A stretch of 8,831 bases of DNA from positions 1 through 8,831 of the forward strand of contig JASLAV010000959.1 in NCBI GenBank assembly GCA_030146905.1, in the 5' to 3' direction. How positions within the stretch are numbered: the stretch's first letter is position 1; every line of letters starts with the position of its first letter. This document shows positions 1-5,915 of the stretch, piece after piece. Source of the DNA: Lentzea sp. Lineage in GTDB: Bacteria > Actinomycetota > Actinomycetes > Mycobacteriales > Pseudonocardiaceae. A model generated the notes under the pieces. The model was not told the DNA's origin, searched no databases, and worked only from the letters and a program-made list of their open reading frames with translations. Position numbers and translations under genes: made by a program.

Positions 1-570
1 GTGGTCATCGACAGGGCGCTGCTGCCCGCGGTCGCCGGCGAGGTGTCGATGGTCGGCGTTCCGACGACGGCCGAGAACCGCGACGTCGTGCACACCGCCC
101 TGGTCGGCACCCTGCCCGGCGTGCGGCTCGTGGACGGCGAACAGCTCGACCTCTACGGCGACACCCTGATGGCCGACCTGGAACGCGCCACCGTCATCGG
201 GCTCTCGATCGCGGCGTTGCTCGGCGGGATCGGCGCCGCGGTCGCGGCAGCGGGGTCGGTGATCGACCGGAGGCGCACTTTCGCCGCATTGATCGCGGCC
301 GGAACACCGATTCGCGTATTGGCTCACGCATTGCGCCGGGAAGTGATGATCCCGGTGTTCGGCGTCACGCTGGCGGCGTGCGGCGCGGGCGTTGTCGTAG
401 GCCTCGGACTGCTCACCGTGGCACGCGGAGTGGTGGGCCACGGTGAAATGCCGATCACCCCGTGGGTGGTGGCCCCCGTGGGCGTCGGAGTCGTGGTCGC
501 GCTGGTAGCGGCCTTGGCGTGCGGTCCGGTACTACGCGGCATCAGCCCACGGGATTACGCGGCGGAGTAG
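1..570 (+). CDS. FtsX-like ABC transporter permease, C-terminal part (5' end outside window)
   Basis: The reading frame is open from the first base, so the GTG at position 1 is probably an internal valine codon. The visible 189 residues hold three hydrophobic segments, at about 64-88, 115-141 and 154-178. A charged loop between the first two is rich in arginine (RRRTFAALIAAGTP near residue 90), the usual place in FtsX-type permeases where the chain re-enters the membrane after an 'RR+E+..LRA+G'-like stretch. The tail SPRDYAAE resembles the short cytoplasmic end of these permeases. Members of this family pair with an ATPase and move lipids or lipoproteins, or act as mechanotransmitters on the envelope. 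The ATPase would be expected upstream, outside the window. The substrate cannot be told from this fragment. A hairpin 30 bases after the stop suggests it is the last gene of its unit. Confidence 0.85.
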   Translation: MVIDRALLPAVAGEVSMVGVPTTAENRDVVHTALVGTLPGVRLVDGEQLDLYGDTLMADLERATVIGLSIAALLGGIGAAVAAAGSVIDRRRTFAALIAAGTPIRVLAHALRREVMIPVFGVTLAACGAGVVVGLGLLTVARGVVGHGEMPITPWVVAPVGVGVVVALVAALACGPVLRGISPRDYAAE

Positions 571-599
571 TGCTCGGCCGGAAGTACGAGAACGGGACC

Positions 600-635
600 G
601 GCCCTCAGCGCGATGTGCGCGGAGGGCCATTTCCT
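600..635 (+). terminator. Rho-independent-like terminator after the FtsX-like gene
   Basis: Bases 600-606 (GGCCCTC) pair perfectly with 622-628 (GAGGGCC). Inside them, GCGC 608-611 pairs with GCGC 617-620 around a 5-base loop, with a single A/G mismatch between the two stems. The hairpin is followed by ATTTCCTT, a weak T tract. It starts 29 bases after the permease stop and ends just before the likely promoter of the VanZ-family gene. Confidence 0.7.
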
Positions 636-641
636 TAACTT
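636..641 (+). promoter_or_regulatory. Putative -10 box for a leaderless VanZ-family mRNA
   Basis: TAACTT fits the actinobacterial TANNNT -10 pattern and ends exactly six bases before the ATG at 648. Transcription would then begin at or within a base of the start codon. No purine-rich ribosome-binding site lies at the normal distance; the GGAGGG at 621-626 belongs to the terminator stem and is too far away. No clear -35 is seen. Leaderless transcripts are common in actinobacteria. Confidence 0.4.
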
Positions 642-647
642 GGATTC

Positions 648-1181
648 ATGACGAATGCGCAGCTCGCGAGCATCCAATGGGGCGTTTTCCTCTCCGTCGT
701 CTTCCTGCTCCCGCAGCTGTTGTTCCGCCAGCTGACCTTCCGCGGTGGCGTGGTCACCGTTTACGCGAGCATGCTGTTCGCCGCGACGTTCCTGCCCGTG
801 CAGTCGATCCCGCCGCGCCAGACCGCGCAGCTGGTCCCGTTCCAGTGGGTCGCCGACACGATCCGCGACGGGCAGGTCGCGTTCGACCAGATGACCATGA
901 ACGTGCTGCTGTTCGTGCCGCTCGGCGCGATGCTGATGATCTGGGGCCGCCGCTCGGCGGGGCAGGCGGCGTTGATCGGCTACGGCGTCTCGCTGCTCGT
1001 CGAGGGCTCGCAGCTGCTGTGGGCGAACCGGATCTTCGACGTCGACGACCTGGTCACCAACACCACCGGCACCGCGCTCGGCTGGCTGGGCGCGCTGGCC
1101 GCCGTGAAGGTCCACGCGCGGATCAGGACCGCCGCGGTTCCGGAGCCGCGGGTGCGGCGTTCACTCGCCGGCGTGAGGTAG
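648..1181 (+). CDS. VanZ family membrane protein
   Basis: This 177-aa protein has four or so hydrophobic segments (about 11-26, 36-50, 84-100, 106-124, with another near 140-153), as in VanZ-like proteins. Family signatures are visible: N85 followed by LLFVPLG (87-93), an acidic/Gln pair E119 and Q122 in 'EGSQLL', and FDVDDLVTNTTG (130-141), matching the conserved 'fDi.Dii.NT.G' of the family. VanZ itself gives low-level teicoplanin resistance in enterococci, but most actinobacterial members are uncharacterised membrane proteins, so a resistance role should not be assumed. The gene stands alone between a terminator and a convergent neighbour, with no vanHAX-type genes in view. The ATG at 648 is chosen because the family-like part begins close after it and a -10 box sits six bases upstream. 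Confidence 0.85.
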   Translation: MTNAQLASIQWGVFLSVVFLLPQLLFRQLTFRGGVVTVYASMLFAATFLPVQSIPPRQTAQLVPFQWVADTIRDGQVAFDQMTMNVLLFVPLGAMLMIWGRRSAGQAALIGYGVSLLVEGSQLLWANRIFDVDDLVTNTTGTALGWLGALAAVKVHARIRTAAVPEPRVRRSLAGVR

Positions 1182-1186
1182 CGCGG

Positions 1187-1717
1187 TCAGCTGGTGCGCC
1201 AGTGCAGCTCGTCCGCCGAGTTGACCTCGGGGAAGCAGTGGCAGACCACGCCGCGGTTCTCCAGCGCCGTCGCGACCTCGTCGAACATCTCGACGATCGA
1301 CATCCACTCCGGCTTGACCATCTCGTGGCGCTCCTGGTCCCACTCGACCACGCAGCCGCGCAGCACGCCGGGCCGCAGGTCGACCGCGAGCACGTCACCG
1401 GTGCCGTCGAACGCGATCGGCAGCCACTCCGGGTGGAACCAGCTCGTCGGCGCCCCCGCCTCCGACGCGTCCCCCGGCTTGCTCGTGTGGGTCTCCCTCA
1501 GCACGAACGCGCGGTCGGCGCCCAGCGGCGTGTAGAAGGGCGGCAGGATCTCGGCGTACAGGCCCTCCTCCGTGCCGCCGTAGATGCTCCACCACATCTG
1601 CAGGTCGATCGGAACCCGAAGCTCCGGCAGCGCGTCGAACCTCGGCCGCAGCACGGCGCGGGTGGCTGGAGCGTGCTCCGCCAGCCAGGCCAGGATCCGG
1701 TTCCAGTGCTCGATCAC
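1187..1717 (-). CDS. SMI1/KNR4 (SUKH superfamily) protein
   Basis: This is a 176-aa soluble protein with no signal peptide or membrane segment. The core resembles SMI1/KNR4 proteins: an early helix, then 'LQMWWSIYGGTEEG' (39-52, the usual 'fl...nG' position), a middle section 'AEILPPFYTPL', and the diagnostic 'WLPIAFDGTGDVLAVDL' (98-114) followed by 'GCVVEWDQE'. The final helix 'SIVEMFDEVATAL' (140-152) is also typical. SUKH proteins are known as immunity proteins in bacterial polymorphic toxin systems, though many are of unknown role. The frame stays open upstream across the divergent EspC-like gene, but the similarity starts near MIEHWNRI, so GTG 1717 is preferred; GTG 1723 would add two residues. 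Neither has a clear ribosome-binding site. The gene is head-to-head with the putative type VII cargo pair and ends 5 bp from the VanZ-family stop. Immunity to a nearby toxin is a guess. Confidence 0.8.
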   Translation of the reverse strand: MIEHWNRILAWLAEHAPATRAVLRPRFDALPELRVPIDLQMWWSIYGGTEEGLYAEILPPFYTPLGADRAFVLRETHTSKPGDASEAGAPTSWFHPEWLPIAFDGTGDVLAVDLRPGVLRGCVVEWDQERHEMVKPEWMSIVEMFDEVATALENRGVVCHCFPEVNSADELHWRTS

Positions 1718-1816
1718 ACCCACGGACCCATGATCTTGGCGGAACGACGGGCGAGGTACCGCCCATCGGGGCAGGATCAAGGCGAACAGGTCACTAACGG
1801 GGGAAGAAGCTTTCAG

Positions 1817-2143
1817 ATGGCGGAACAGGGTCTCAGGGTCGACCTCGACGCCTTGACCGGGTACGCGTCGGCGGTGAGCGGCCTGGCCGGCGAGGTGGGC
1901 GAGGTCGGCACCGGCACGTTGAGCGGCACGACCGCGCTTCCTGCCGACTGCTTCGGCAAGATCGGCAACGAGGCGGGGCTCAACGCCGCGTTCCAGGCGG
2001 CGGCCCAGGCGCAGCTCGACGCGCTGAAGGCGGCGGCCACCGGCCTGTCCGGGCTCGGCACGGCTGTGGTGAAGGCGCGTGACGCCTACATCGCCCAGGA
2101 AGAGGCGCACAAGGCGTCGCTCGACAAGGCGGCACGGGCATGA
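1817..2143 (+). CDS. EspC-like (DUF2580-type) small helical protein, putative type VII secretion cargo
   Basis: This 108-aa Ala/Gly-rich helical protein starts 'LRVDLDALTGYASAVSGLAG', the usual opening of EspC-like/ESX-associated proteins in actinobacteria, and reads as two long helices broken near residues 32-55. Near the C-terminus, Y91-I-A-Q-E95 is a YxxxE match to the YxxxD/E signal that directs proteins to type VII secretion in mycobacteria. There is no Sec signal peptide and no WXG. The ATG at 1817 has a GGGGGAAG ribosome-binding site about ten bases upstream. The stop (2141-2143) overlaps the next ATG as ATGA, so the two proteins are probably made together and may form a heterodimer, as EsxA/EsxB and PE/PPE pairs do. 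No ESX machinery is in the window, so its route is inferred. A single Cys (45) is present. Confidence 0.75.
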   Translation: MAEQGLRVDLDALTGYASAVSGLAGEVGEVGTGTLSGTTALPADCFGKIGNEAGLNAAFQAAAQAQLDALKAAATGLSGLGTAVVKARDAYIAQEEAHKASLDKAARA

Positions 2144-3321
2144 GCGTCGAGGGCCTGCTGAGCCAGTTCCTCGCGCCCATGAAGGAGAACCTCGCGAAGC
2201 TCGACGGCGACACCGGCGGTGCCGCGCGGGCGGGTGACGCGTTCGGCCGTGCCCAGACCGCGCTGACCGACCTCGGCTCACGGCACGGCACGGCCTCCAC
2301 CGCCGTGCTGAACACGTGGTCCGGCGACAAGGCCAACGCCTTCACCGGCCGCGTCTCGGCATTCGCGTCCGCCGCGAACCTGTTGTCCGCGAACGCTTCC
2401 GCCATCAAGGCGGTGGCATCGTCCGGCGTGTCGGCGGTGACGGGCGGGCGCACGGCGGTCCAGGGCCTCATCGACGAGTTCGTCGCGAAGGCGACGCCGA
2501 AGCTGCAGGCCGCGGTCGCCGCGTCGAAGATCACCGGACCCGGCGTGGTGCTGGACGCGGTGGCCGAGCTCGCCGGGATGGCGTCGGGCTACCAGTCCAG
2601 GACCTCCGCCGAGGTGCAGAAGGTCCGCGACCAGCTCACGCAGCTCGTCGGTCAGCTCACCGGGCTGCGGACGCCGGACGCGGGCGCGCTGGCGAAGCTC
2701 GGCGATCCTCTCGGCGGTGACGAGGGCGGCACCATGACGGCGAGCGCCACCGAGGCCCCGCCCGCCAGGCAGGACTCCGGGCAGGGATCCGGTTCCGGCT
2801 CGGGCGGGGGCGGGGGCGGCGGCGGCTCAGGCGGCGGTGGAGGGGGCGGATCCGGCGGTGGAGGTGGCGGCGGAGGAGGTGGCTCCGGCCCCCGGCTGCC
2901 CGTCGCGATCCCGCCGCAGCCCGGCACCGGCGTCGGCGTGAACCTGCCCGACGGCAGCAGCGCGGAGGCACCGAACGAGACCGCGGCCAAGGCCGTGCGC
3001 AACGCGTTGTCGGCGCTGGGCACCCCGTACGTGTGGGGTGGCGCCAACCCGCCGCAGGGCACGGACTGCTCGGGGCTGACGCAGTGGGCGTACCAGAACG
3101 CGGGCTTCGACATCCCGCGCCCGGCGTCCTCGCAGGCGATGGGCGCGTCGGTGCCGGCGGACCAGCTGCTGCCGGGCGACCTGGTGGTGTGGGACGGGCA
3201 CGTGGCGATGGTCATCGGCAACGGGCAGATGGTCGAGGCCGGCGACCCGGTGCAGGTGCAGCCGATCAGGACCACGAACTCCGGGATGTCGTTCTACGGC
3301 TTCTACCGGCCGACGGGCTGA
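2140..3321 (+). CDS. WXG100-like domain plus Gly-rich linker plus C-terminal NlpC/P60 peptidase
   Basis: This is a 393-aa protein in three parts. Residues 1-190 are Ala-rich helices with W60-S-G62 between helices, the WXG turn of type VII cargo. Residues 214-250 are a linker of almost only Gly with a few Ser (runs of 8, 7 and 10 Gly). Residues 282-393 form an NlpC/P60 domain: 'GTPYVWGG', catalytic C310 in 'TDCSGL', H354 in 'GHVAMVIG' and E366 as the third polar residue. The 12-residue gap from His to Glu is the same as in mycobacterial RipA (His432/Glu444). Such enzymes cut gamma-D-Glu to diaminopimelate bonds or nearby links in peptidoglycan. There is no Sec signal peptide, so export with the EspC-like partner through a type VII system is likely. 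The start overlaps the partner's stop (ATGA). It could be a housekeeping wall hydrolase or a secreted effector. Its 3' end overlaps the convergent gene. Confidence 0.88.
   Translation: MSVEGLLSQFLAPMKENLAKLDGDTGGAARAGDAFGRAQTALTDLGSRHGTASTAVLNTWSGDKANAFTGRVSAFASAANLLSANASAIKAVASSGVSAVTGGRTAVQGLIDEFVAKATPKLQAAVAASKITGPGVVLDAVAELAGMASGYQSRTSAEVQKVRDQLTQLVGQLTGLRTPDAGALAKLGDPLGGDEGGTMTASATEAPPARQDSGQGSGSGSGGGGGGGGSGGGGGGGSGGGGGGGGGGSGPRLPVAIPPQPGTGVGVNLPDGSSAEAPNETAAKAVRNALSALGTPYVWGGANPPQGTDCSGLTQWAYQNAGFDIPRPASSQAMGASVPADQLLPGDLVVWDGHVAMVIGNGQMVEAGDPVQVQPIRTTNSGMSFYGFYRPTG
2779..2889 (+). repeat. Low-complexity Gly/Ser-coding stretch (linker of the NlpC/P60 protein)
   Basis: This codes for residues 214-250, an alternation of Gly runs and single Ser (S221, S230, S238, S249). 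At DNA level it is a run of GGC/GGT/GGA/GGG codons with many G tracts on the coding strand. Mixed synonymous codons show that it is kept at the protein level rather than being a fresh slippage tract, although length changes between relatives would be expected. It separates the helical secretion domain from the peptidase. Confidence 0.9.
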
Positions 3322-3734
3322 GCGAGCTTCTTCCCGAGGGTCTCGACGGCGAGCTTGCCGAGGCCCTTCAGGAAGGCGCCCGCGACGTACGCGTGGTCGT
3401 AGTGGTCACGCCAGAGCACGACCTTGCCGTCGCGGACGACGAACGTGCCGCACACCCAGAACGCCGCCTCGAACCGGCCGCGCCGGATGACGTCCGTCCG
3501 CTGGGTCAGCACCACGCCGCCGTTGGCAGCGATGTGGTGGATGCGGACCTCGACGCCGGTGACGGCCCTGTTCATCAGCTCCAGGTGCCTGGCGACCGTC
3601 TTCTTCCCGCGCGCGGCGGGGAAGGGCATGTTCCGCCACGACACGTCGTCGGCCACGTGCCGCACGACCTCCGCCGCGTCCAGGGTTTCGGTGGCGCGCA
3701 GCAGCGCCACCACGACATCGCTCGGGTTCGTCAC
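3303..3734 (-). CDS. Limonene-1,2-epoxide hydrolase-like (SnoaL/NTF2-fold) protein
   Basis: This 143-aa protein has the size of limonene-1,2-epoxide hydrolase (149 aa) and its landmarks: N35 in 'WRNMPF', R79-T-D81 in 'TQRTDV', and D110 in 'LWRDHYD', which line up with N55, R99, D101 and D132 of the Rhodococcus enzyme. The spacing N to R (44) and R to D (2) is identical. The Asp-Arg-Asp set activates water to open an epoxide. Tyr53, which with Asn55 holds the water, is replaced here by W33, so activity may differ. The substrate is unknown; epoxy lipids or sterols are possible. The GTG at 3734 is chosen because GGAAG lies 6 bases upstream and homology begins near there; an in-frame GTG at 3788 would add 18 unconserved residues. 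The last 19 bp overlap the NlpC/P60 gene tail to tail. It is divergent from the YbaB pair. Confidence 0.8.
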   Translation of the reverse strand: MTNPSDVVVALLRATETLDAAEVVRHVADDVSWRNMPFPAARGKKTVARHLELMNRAVTGVEVRIHHIAANGGVVLTQRTDVIRRGRFEAAFWVCGTFVVRDGKVVLWRDHYDHAYVAGAFLKGLGKLAVETLGKKLAQPVGR

Positions 3735-3804
3735 ACCACCAGCTTCCACCAGCCCACCCGATCGGCGAACATGCGGCACACTGTCCACAACAGGGGGTGA
3801 TCAG

Positions 3805-4155
3805 GTGGACGACGACGTCGAGCGCGCCGCGCGGAAGGTGCGCGATGTCGAGCAGGCCGTGTCGGAGCACGTCGCGCGCAGCGGTCCCATCACAGGACGG
3901 GCGTCCTCACCGGACGGCGCCGTGACGGTCGTCGCGACACCCGGCGGTCCGCCCCGGCAGGTCACCGTGAGCCCCGCGTCGTTGCGGATGGGCCCGCACG
4001 GGCTGGCCGCCGAGATCATGCGCGTCGCCGAGAACGCCAGGCGCGACGCGAACACCCGGCTGCACAGGACGCTGGAACGCGTGGTCGACCCGCGGGAGCT
4101 GACCGCGATGGGGATCGAGGCCGGCCGCGACGACGAGCACGGGTGGCGGCCGTGA
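3805..4155 (+). CDS. YbaB/EbfC family protein (copy 1)
   Basis: This is a 116-aa protein with an N-terminal helix (1-22), then a small beta/alpha core: 'ITGRASSPDGAVTVVATPGGPPRQVTVSPASLR' in pieces from 29 to 61, followed by 'GPHGLAAEIMRVAENARRDA' (63-82). This 'G.a.spdG.v.V...G...v.i.p..l...g...La..I..A...A' order is the YbaB/EbfC fold, known for dimeric nucleoid-associated DNA binding. In mycobacteria the same fold occurs in EspL of the ESX-1 locus, where it appears tied to secreted Esp proteins rather than to DNA. The GTG at 3805 has GGGGGT 7 bases upstream. The stop overlaps the next gene as GTGA, so the two are co-translated and may form a heterodimer. Given the EspC-like gene close by, an EspL-like chaperone role is as likely as DNA binding. 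Confidence 0.75.
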   Translation: MDDDVERAARKVRDVEQAVSEHVARSGPITGRASSPDGAVTVVATPGGPPRQVTVSPASLRMGPHGLAAEIMRVAENARRDANTRLHRTLERVVDPRELTAMGIEAGRDDEHGWRP

Positions 4156-4589
4156 ACGAGGACCGGCTCCAGGCCGTCGAGCGGCTCCAGCGCGACCTCA
4201 GGGCCCTCACCGCCACCGTCGAGCACCCGAACGGCCTCTGCACGGTCACGGCGTCCTCCAAGGGTGAGATCAGGGCGCTGCACCTGCACCCCGCGCTGCT
4301 CACCCGCGGTGCCCATGCGGTCGGGCAGGTCGTCACCGAGACCGCGCGGCTCGCGACGGACGCGGCCGTGCAGACGAGCTTCAACAAGATGGCGCTGGCA
4401 CTCGGGGACGGGATGGCGATCGACGTCGAGTCGATCGCGGGCGACTCGCCCCACCGGGCGACCTGGAACCCCGTCGTGCCGCCGAAAGCCCCAGCTGAGC
4501 AGGCGGCGCCGGAGCGCAGGCAGCGGCCCGCGCGGGTCGAGGACCCCGACGAGGACGCTTTCTTCTCCAACCCCTTGTGGCGTCGGTGA
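4152..4589 (+). CDS. YbaB/EbfC family protein (copy 2, diverged, with acidic tail)
   Basis: This 145-aa protein repeats the plan of its upstream neighbour: an N-terminal helix 'LQAVERLQRDLRALTA', a beta core 'GLCTVTASSKGEIRALHLHP' (31-50), and a long helix 'AVGQVVTETARLATDAAV' (57-74). Copy 1 and copy 2 are clearly the same fold but share few residues, so the duplication is old. Residues 105-145 form a low-complexity tail with PPKAP, a basic patch (ERRQRP) and an acidic patch (EDPDED), ending FFSNPLWRR. The GTG at 4152 overlaps the preceding TGA; GTG 4143 would add three residues and overlap more. Role as for copy 1: a possible heterodimer that binds DNA or escorts secreted proteins; unproven. 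Confidence 0.7.
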   Translation: MNEDRLQAVERLQRDLRALTATVEHPNGLCTVTASSKGEIRALHLHPALLTRGAHAVGQVVTETARLATDAAVQTSFNKMALALGDGMAIDVESIAGDSPHRATWNPVVPPKAPAEQAAPERRQRPARVEDPDEDAFFSNPLWRR

Positions 4590-4605
4590 TCAGCACCGTT
4601 AGGCT
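4575..4605 (+). promoter_or_regulatory. Putative promoter of the 406-aa protein gene
   Basis: TAGGCT at 4600-4605 is a good actinobacterial -10 box. TTGTGG at 4575-4580, inside the end of the preceding gene, is a fair -35 with a long 19-base spacer. Transcription would start near 4612, giving a leader of about 32 bases with the ribosome-binding site GGGAGGT at 4633-4639. Confidence 0.4.
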
Positions 4606-4643
4606 CGCCCACGGCATCAGGCAGGCGTGACCGGGAGGTCAGG

Positions 4644-5864
4644 ATGGCGCAGGACATCGTCCCCATCGAGCTGGGGTTGACGCAGGGTGACGTCGTCACG
4701 CTGTGGGCACCCCGCTGGCGCGAGAAGGGCGAGGAGTGGGAGGCGTTCCTCGGCGACGAGGAGGACCTGTTCGTCTTCCCCGATGCCGCACACCTCGCCG
4801 CGTTCGTGCGCACCGCGGAGGAACACGACCTGACCGACCACCCCGCGTGGCCGATCGTGCCGTCGCTGGGCGTCGCGGACCTCTCGCCGGACGACAACCA
4901 CCAGTTCGACCTCGTAGGCGTGCCCGAGCTGATCGCGGAGGACCCGGACACCTGGACGATCGGTGAGCTCGCCGACGTCATCGCGATCGTGCGCTCCCTG
5001 GCGGACGTCTGCGAGCTCGAGAAGGTCCACGAGGTGCTCGACGCCGCGGAGGGCTTCTCGCTGCTGCCGCAGGGCACGCTGCCGTTCAGCGGCCGTGACG
5101 GCGCCAAGCTCTGGGACGCGATGTCCGAGGTCGTCTCCGAGAAGTGGGACGAGGTCCTCGACGCGATCGACAGCGTCGTGAACACCCCCGAGGTGCCGGA
5201 GAAGCAGCTCGCCGTCGCGCAGGAGGAGCTCGCCGCGCTGGAGGCCGCGACCGCGGCGACGGCCGCCGCCGCCGCCGACGCCGACGACGACTCCGATGAG
5301 GAGAAGGCGGAGCCGACCGGCTTCTGGGCAGAGGCCGGCATCGACCCCATCAAGATCATCACGTCCGCCGGCGAGTTCTACACGCTGCGCTGCTACCTCG
5401 GCGACGACCCGGTGTTCCTGGGCCGCCGCGGCAAGATCGAGGTCTTCGGCTCGCAGCGCGCGCTCAGCCGCTTCATCGCCGAGAACGACGAGCACGACCT
5501 CGCGGAGGTCGAGACGTGGAACGACGTCAAGGTCAAGGCCACCGCGGGTGAGCTCGACGTCGAGGTGGACGACGAGAACGTCTACGTGCTGACCGGCATC
5601 GCCGAGGACATGGAAGAAGGCCCCGACTCCCTCGACCCGCAGCAGCTCGACCTCGCCGTCGAGCTGTTCGAGGACGCGGCGGAGTGGGCCGACGACGAGT
5701 CCGTGAAGGACGCGCTGGCCTCGTCGGAGTCGCTCGGCTGGCTCGTGTCGTACGTGGTCTCGCCGGACCCGACGCGCCTCGCGCCGTCCGCCCCGTACGA
5801 CGCCGAGGTGGCCGCGTTCCGCACGCTGCAGGCCGCGTTCGAGGACCGGCTCCACACCAACTGA
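4644..5864 (+). CDS. Conserved acidic actinobacterial protein with internal duplication, function unknown
   Basis: This is a 406-aa, strongly acidic, cytosolic-looking protein with no signal peptide or membrane segment. From memory, similar proteins carry the label 'primosomal protein' in some actinobacterial annotations, but nothing here (no helicase, zinc or OB-fold motif) supports that, so it is best called unknown. It seems to be two copies of one module: residues 15-142 and 243-371, each a beta-rich start (GDVVTLW.. / GEFYTLR..), a 'VF...L..F......EHDL.....W' segment and a helical part. A linker at 185-222 is Ala-rich, then Asp/Glu-rich ('ADADDDSDEE'). The ATG at 4644 follows GGGAGGT by 4 bases, the best ribosome-binding site in the window. 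It has its own promoter and a strong terminator, so it is a single-gene unit. High acidity and good codon use suggest steady expression. Confidence 0.8.
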   Translation: MAQDIVPIELGLTQGDVVTLWAPRWREKGEEWEAFLGDEEDLFVFPDAAHLAAFVRTAEEHDLTDHPAWPIVPSLGVADLSPDDNHQFDLVGVPELIAEDPDTWTIGELADVIAIVRSLADVCELEKVHEVLDAAEGFSLLPQGTLPFSGRDGAKLWDAMSEVVSEKWDEVLDAIDSVVNTPEVPEKQLAVAQEELAALEAATAATAAAAADADDDSDEEKAEPTGFWAEAGIDPIKIITSAGEFYTLRCYLGDDPVFLGRRGKIEVFGSQRALSRFIAENDEHDLAEVETWNDVKVKATAGELDVEVDDENVYVLTGIAEDMEEGPDSLDPQQLDLAVELFEDAAEWADDESVKDALASSESLGWLVSYVVSPDPTRLAPSAPYDAEVAAFRTLQAAFEDRLHTN

Positions 5865-5874
5865 TCGCACGCGA

Positions 5875-5911
5875 GAGGGGCCGCTCGCGCGATGCGAGCG
5901 GCCCCTCCTCG
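5875..5911. terminator. Strong, probably two-way terminator between convergent genes
   Basis: Bases 5875-5888 and 5894-5907 form a perfect 14-bp stem around the 5-base loop GCGAT. It lies 10 bases after the stop of the 406-aa protein gene and 8 bases beyond the stop of the convergent secreted-protein gene, so it can serve both strands. There is no real T tract on either side (CTCGTTCG on the plus strand), as is usual for actinobacterial hairpin terminators. Confidence 0.85.
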
Positions 5912-5915
5912 TTCG

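Noticed and set aside
648..1181. Glycopeptide resistance locus suggested by the VanZ-family gene
   Set aside because: No vanHAX, vanRS or vanY-type genes are in the window, and most actinobacterial VanZ-like proteins are not tied to resistance.
677..1816. Open frame running into the EspC-like gene from far upstream on the plus strand
   Set aside because: The translation before 1817 is Arg/Pro/Ala-rich noise out of frame with the VanZ-family gene; the true start has a ribosome-binding site at about 1799-1806.
1718..1816. Promoter for the EspC-like/NlpC-P60 unit, for example CAGGAT at 1772-1777
   Set aside because: No -35 stands at a normal distance and no other box fits well, so no promoter is called although one must lie nearby.
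1718..2281. In-frame upstream extension of the SMI1/KNR4 protein on the minus strand
   Set aside because: It would overlap the EspC-like gene and part of the NlpC/P60 gene; the extension is Arg/Ala-rich shadow sequence with no family similarity.
3789..3804. Longer forms of the epoxide-hydrolase-like protein (GTG 3788) and YbaB copy 1 (upstream frame)
   Set aside because: The added residues lack similarity, and each preferred GTG (3734 and 3805) has a well-spaced purine-rich ribosome-binding site.
4016..5870. Long minus-strand open frames opposite the YbaB copy 2 and 406-aa protein genes
   Set aside because: They are Ser/Arg- or Leu/Arg-rich products of biased codons in the real plus-strand genes and carry no recognisable domain.
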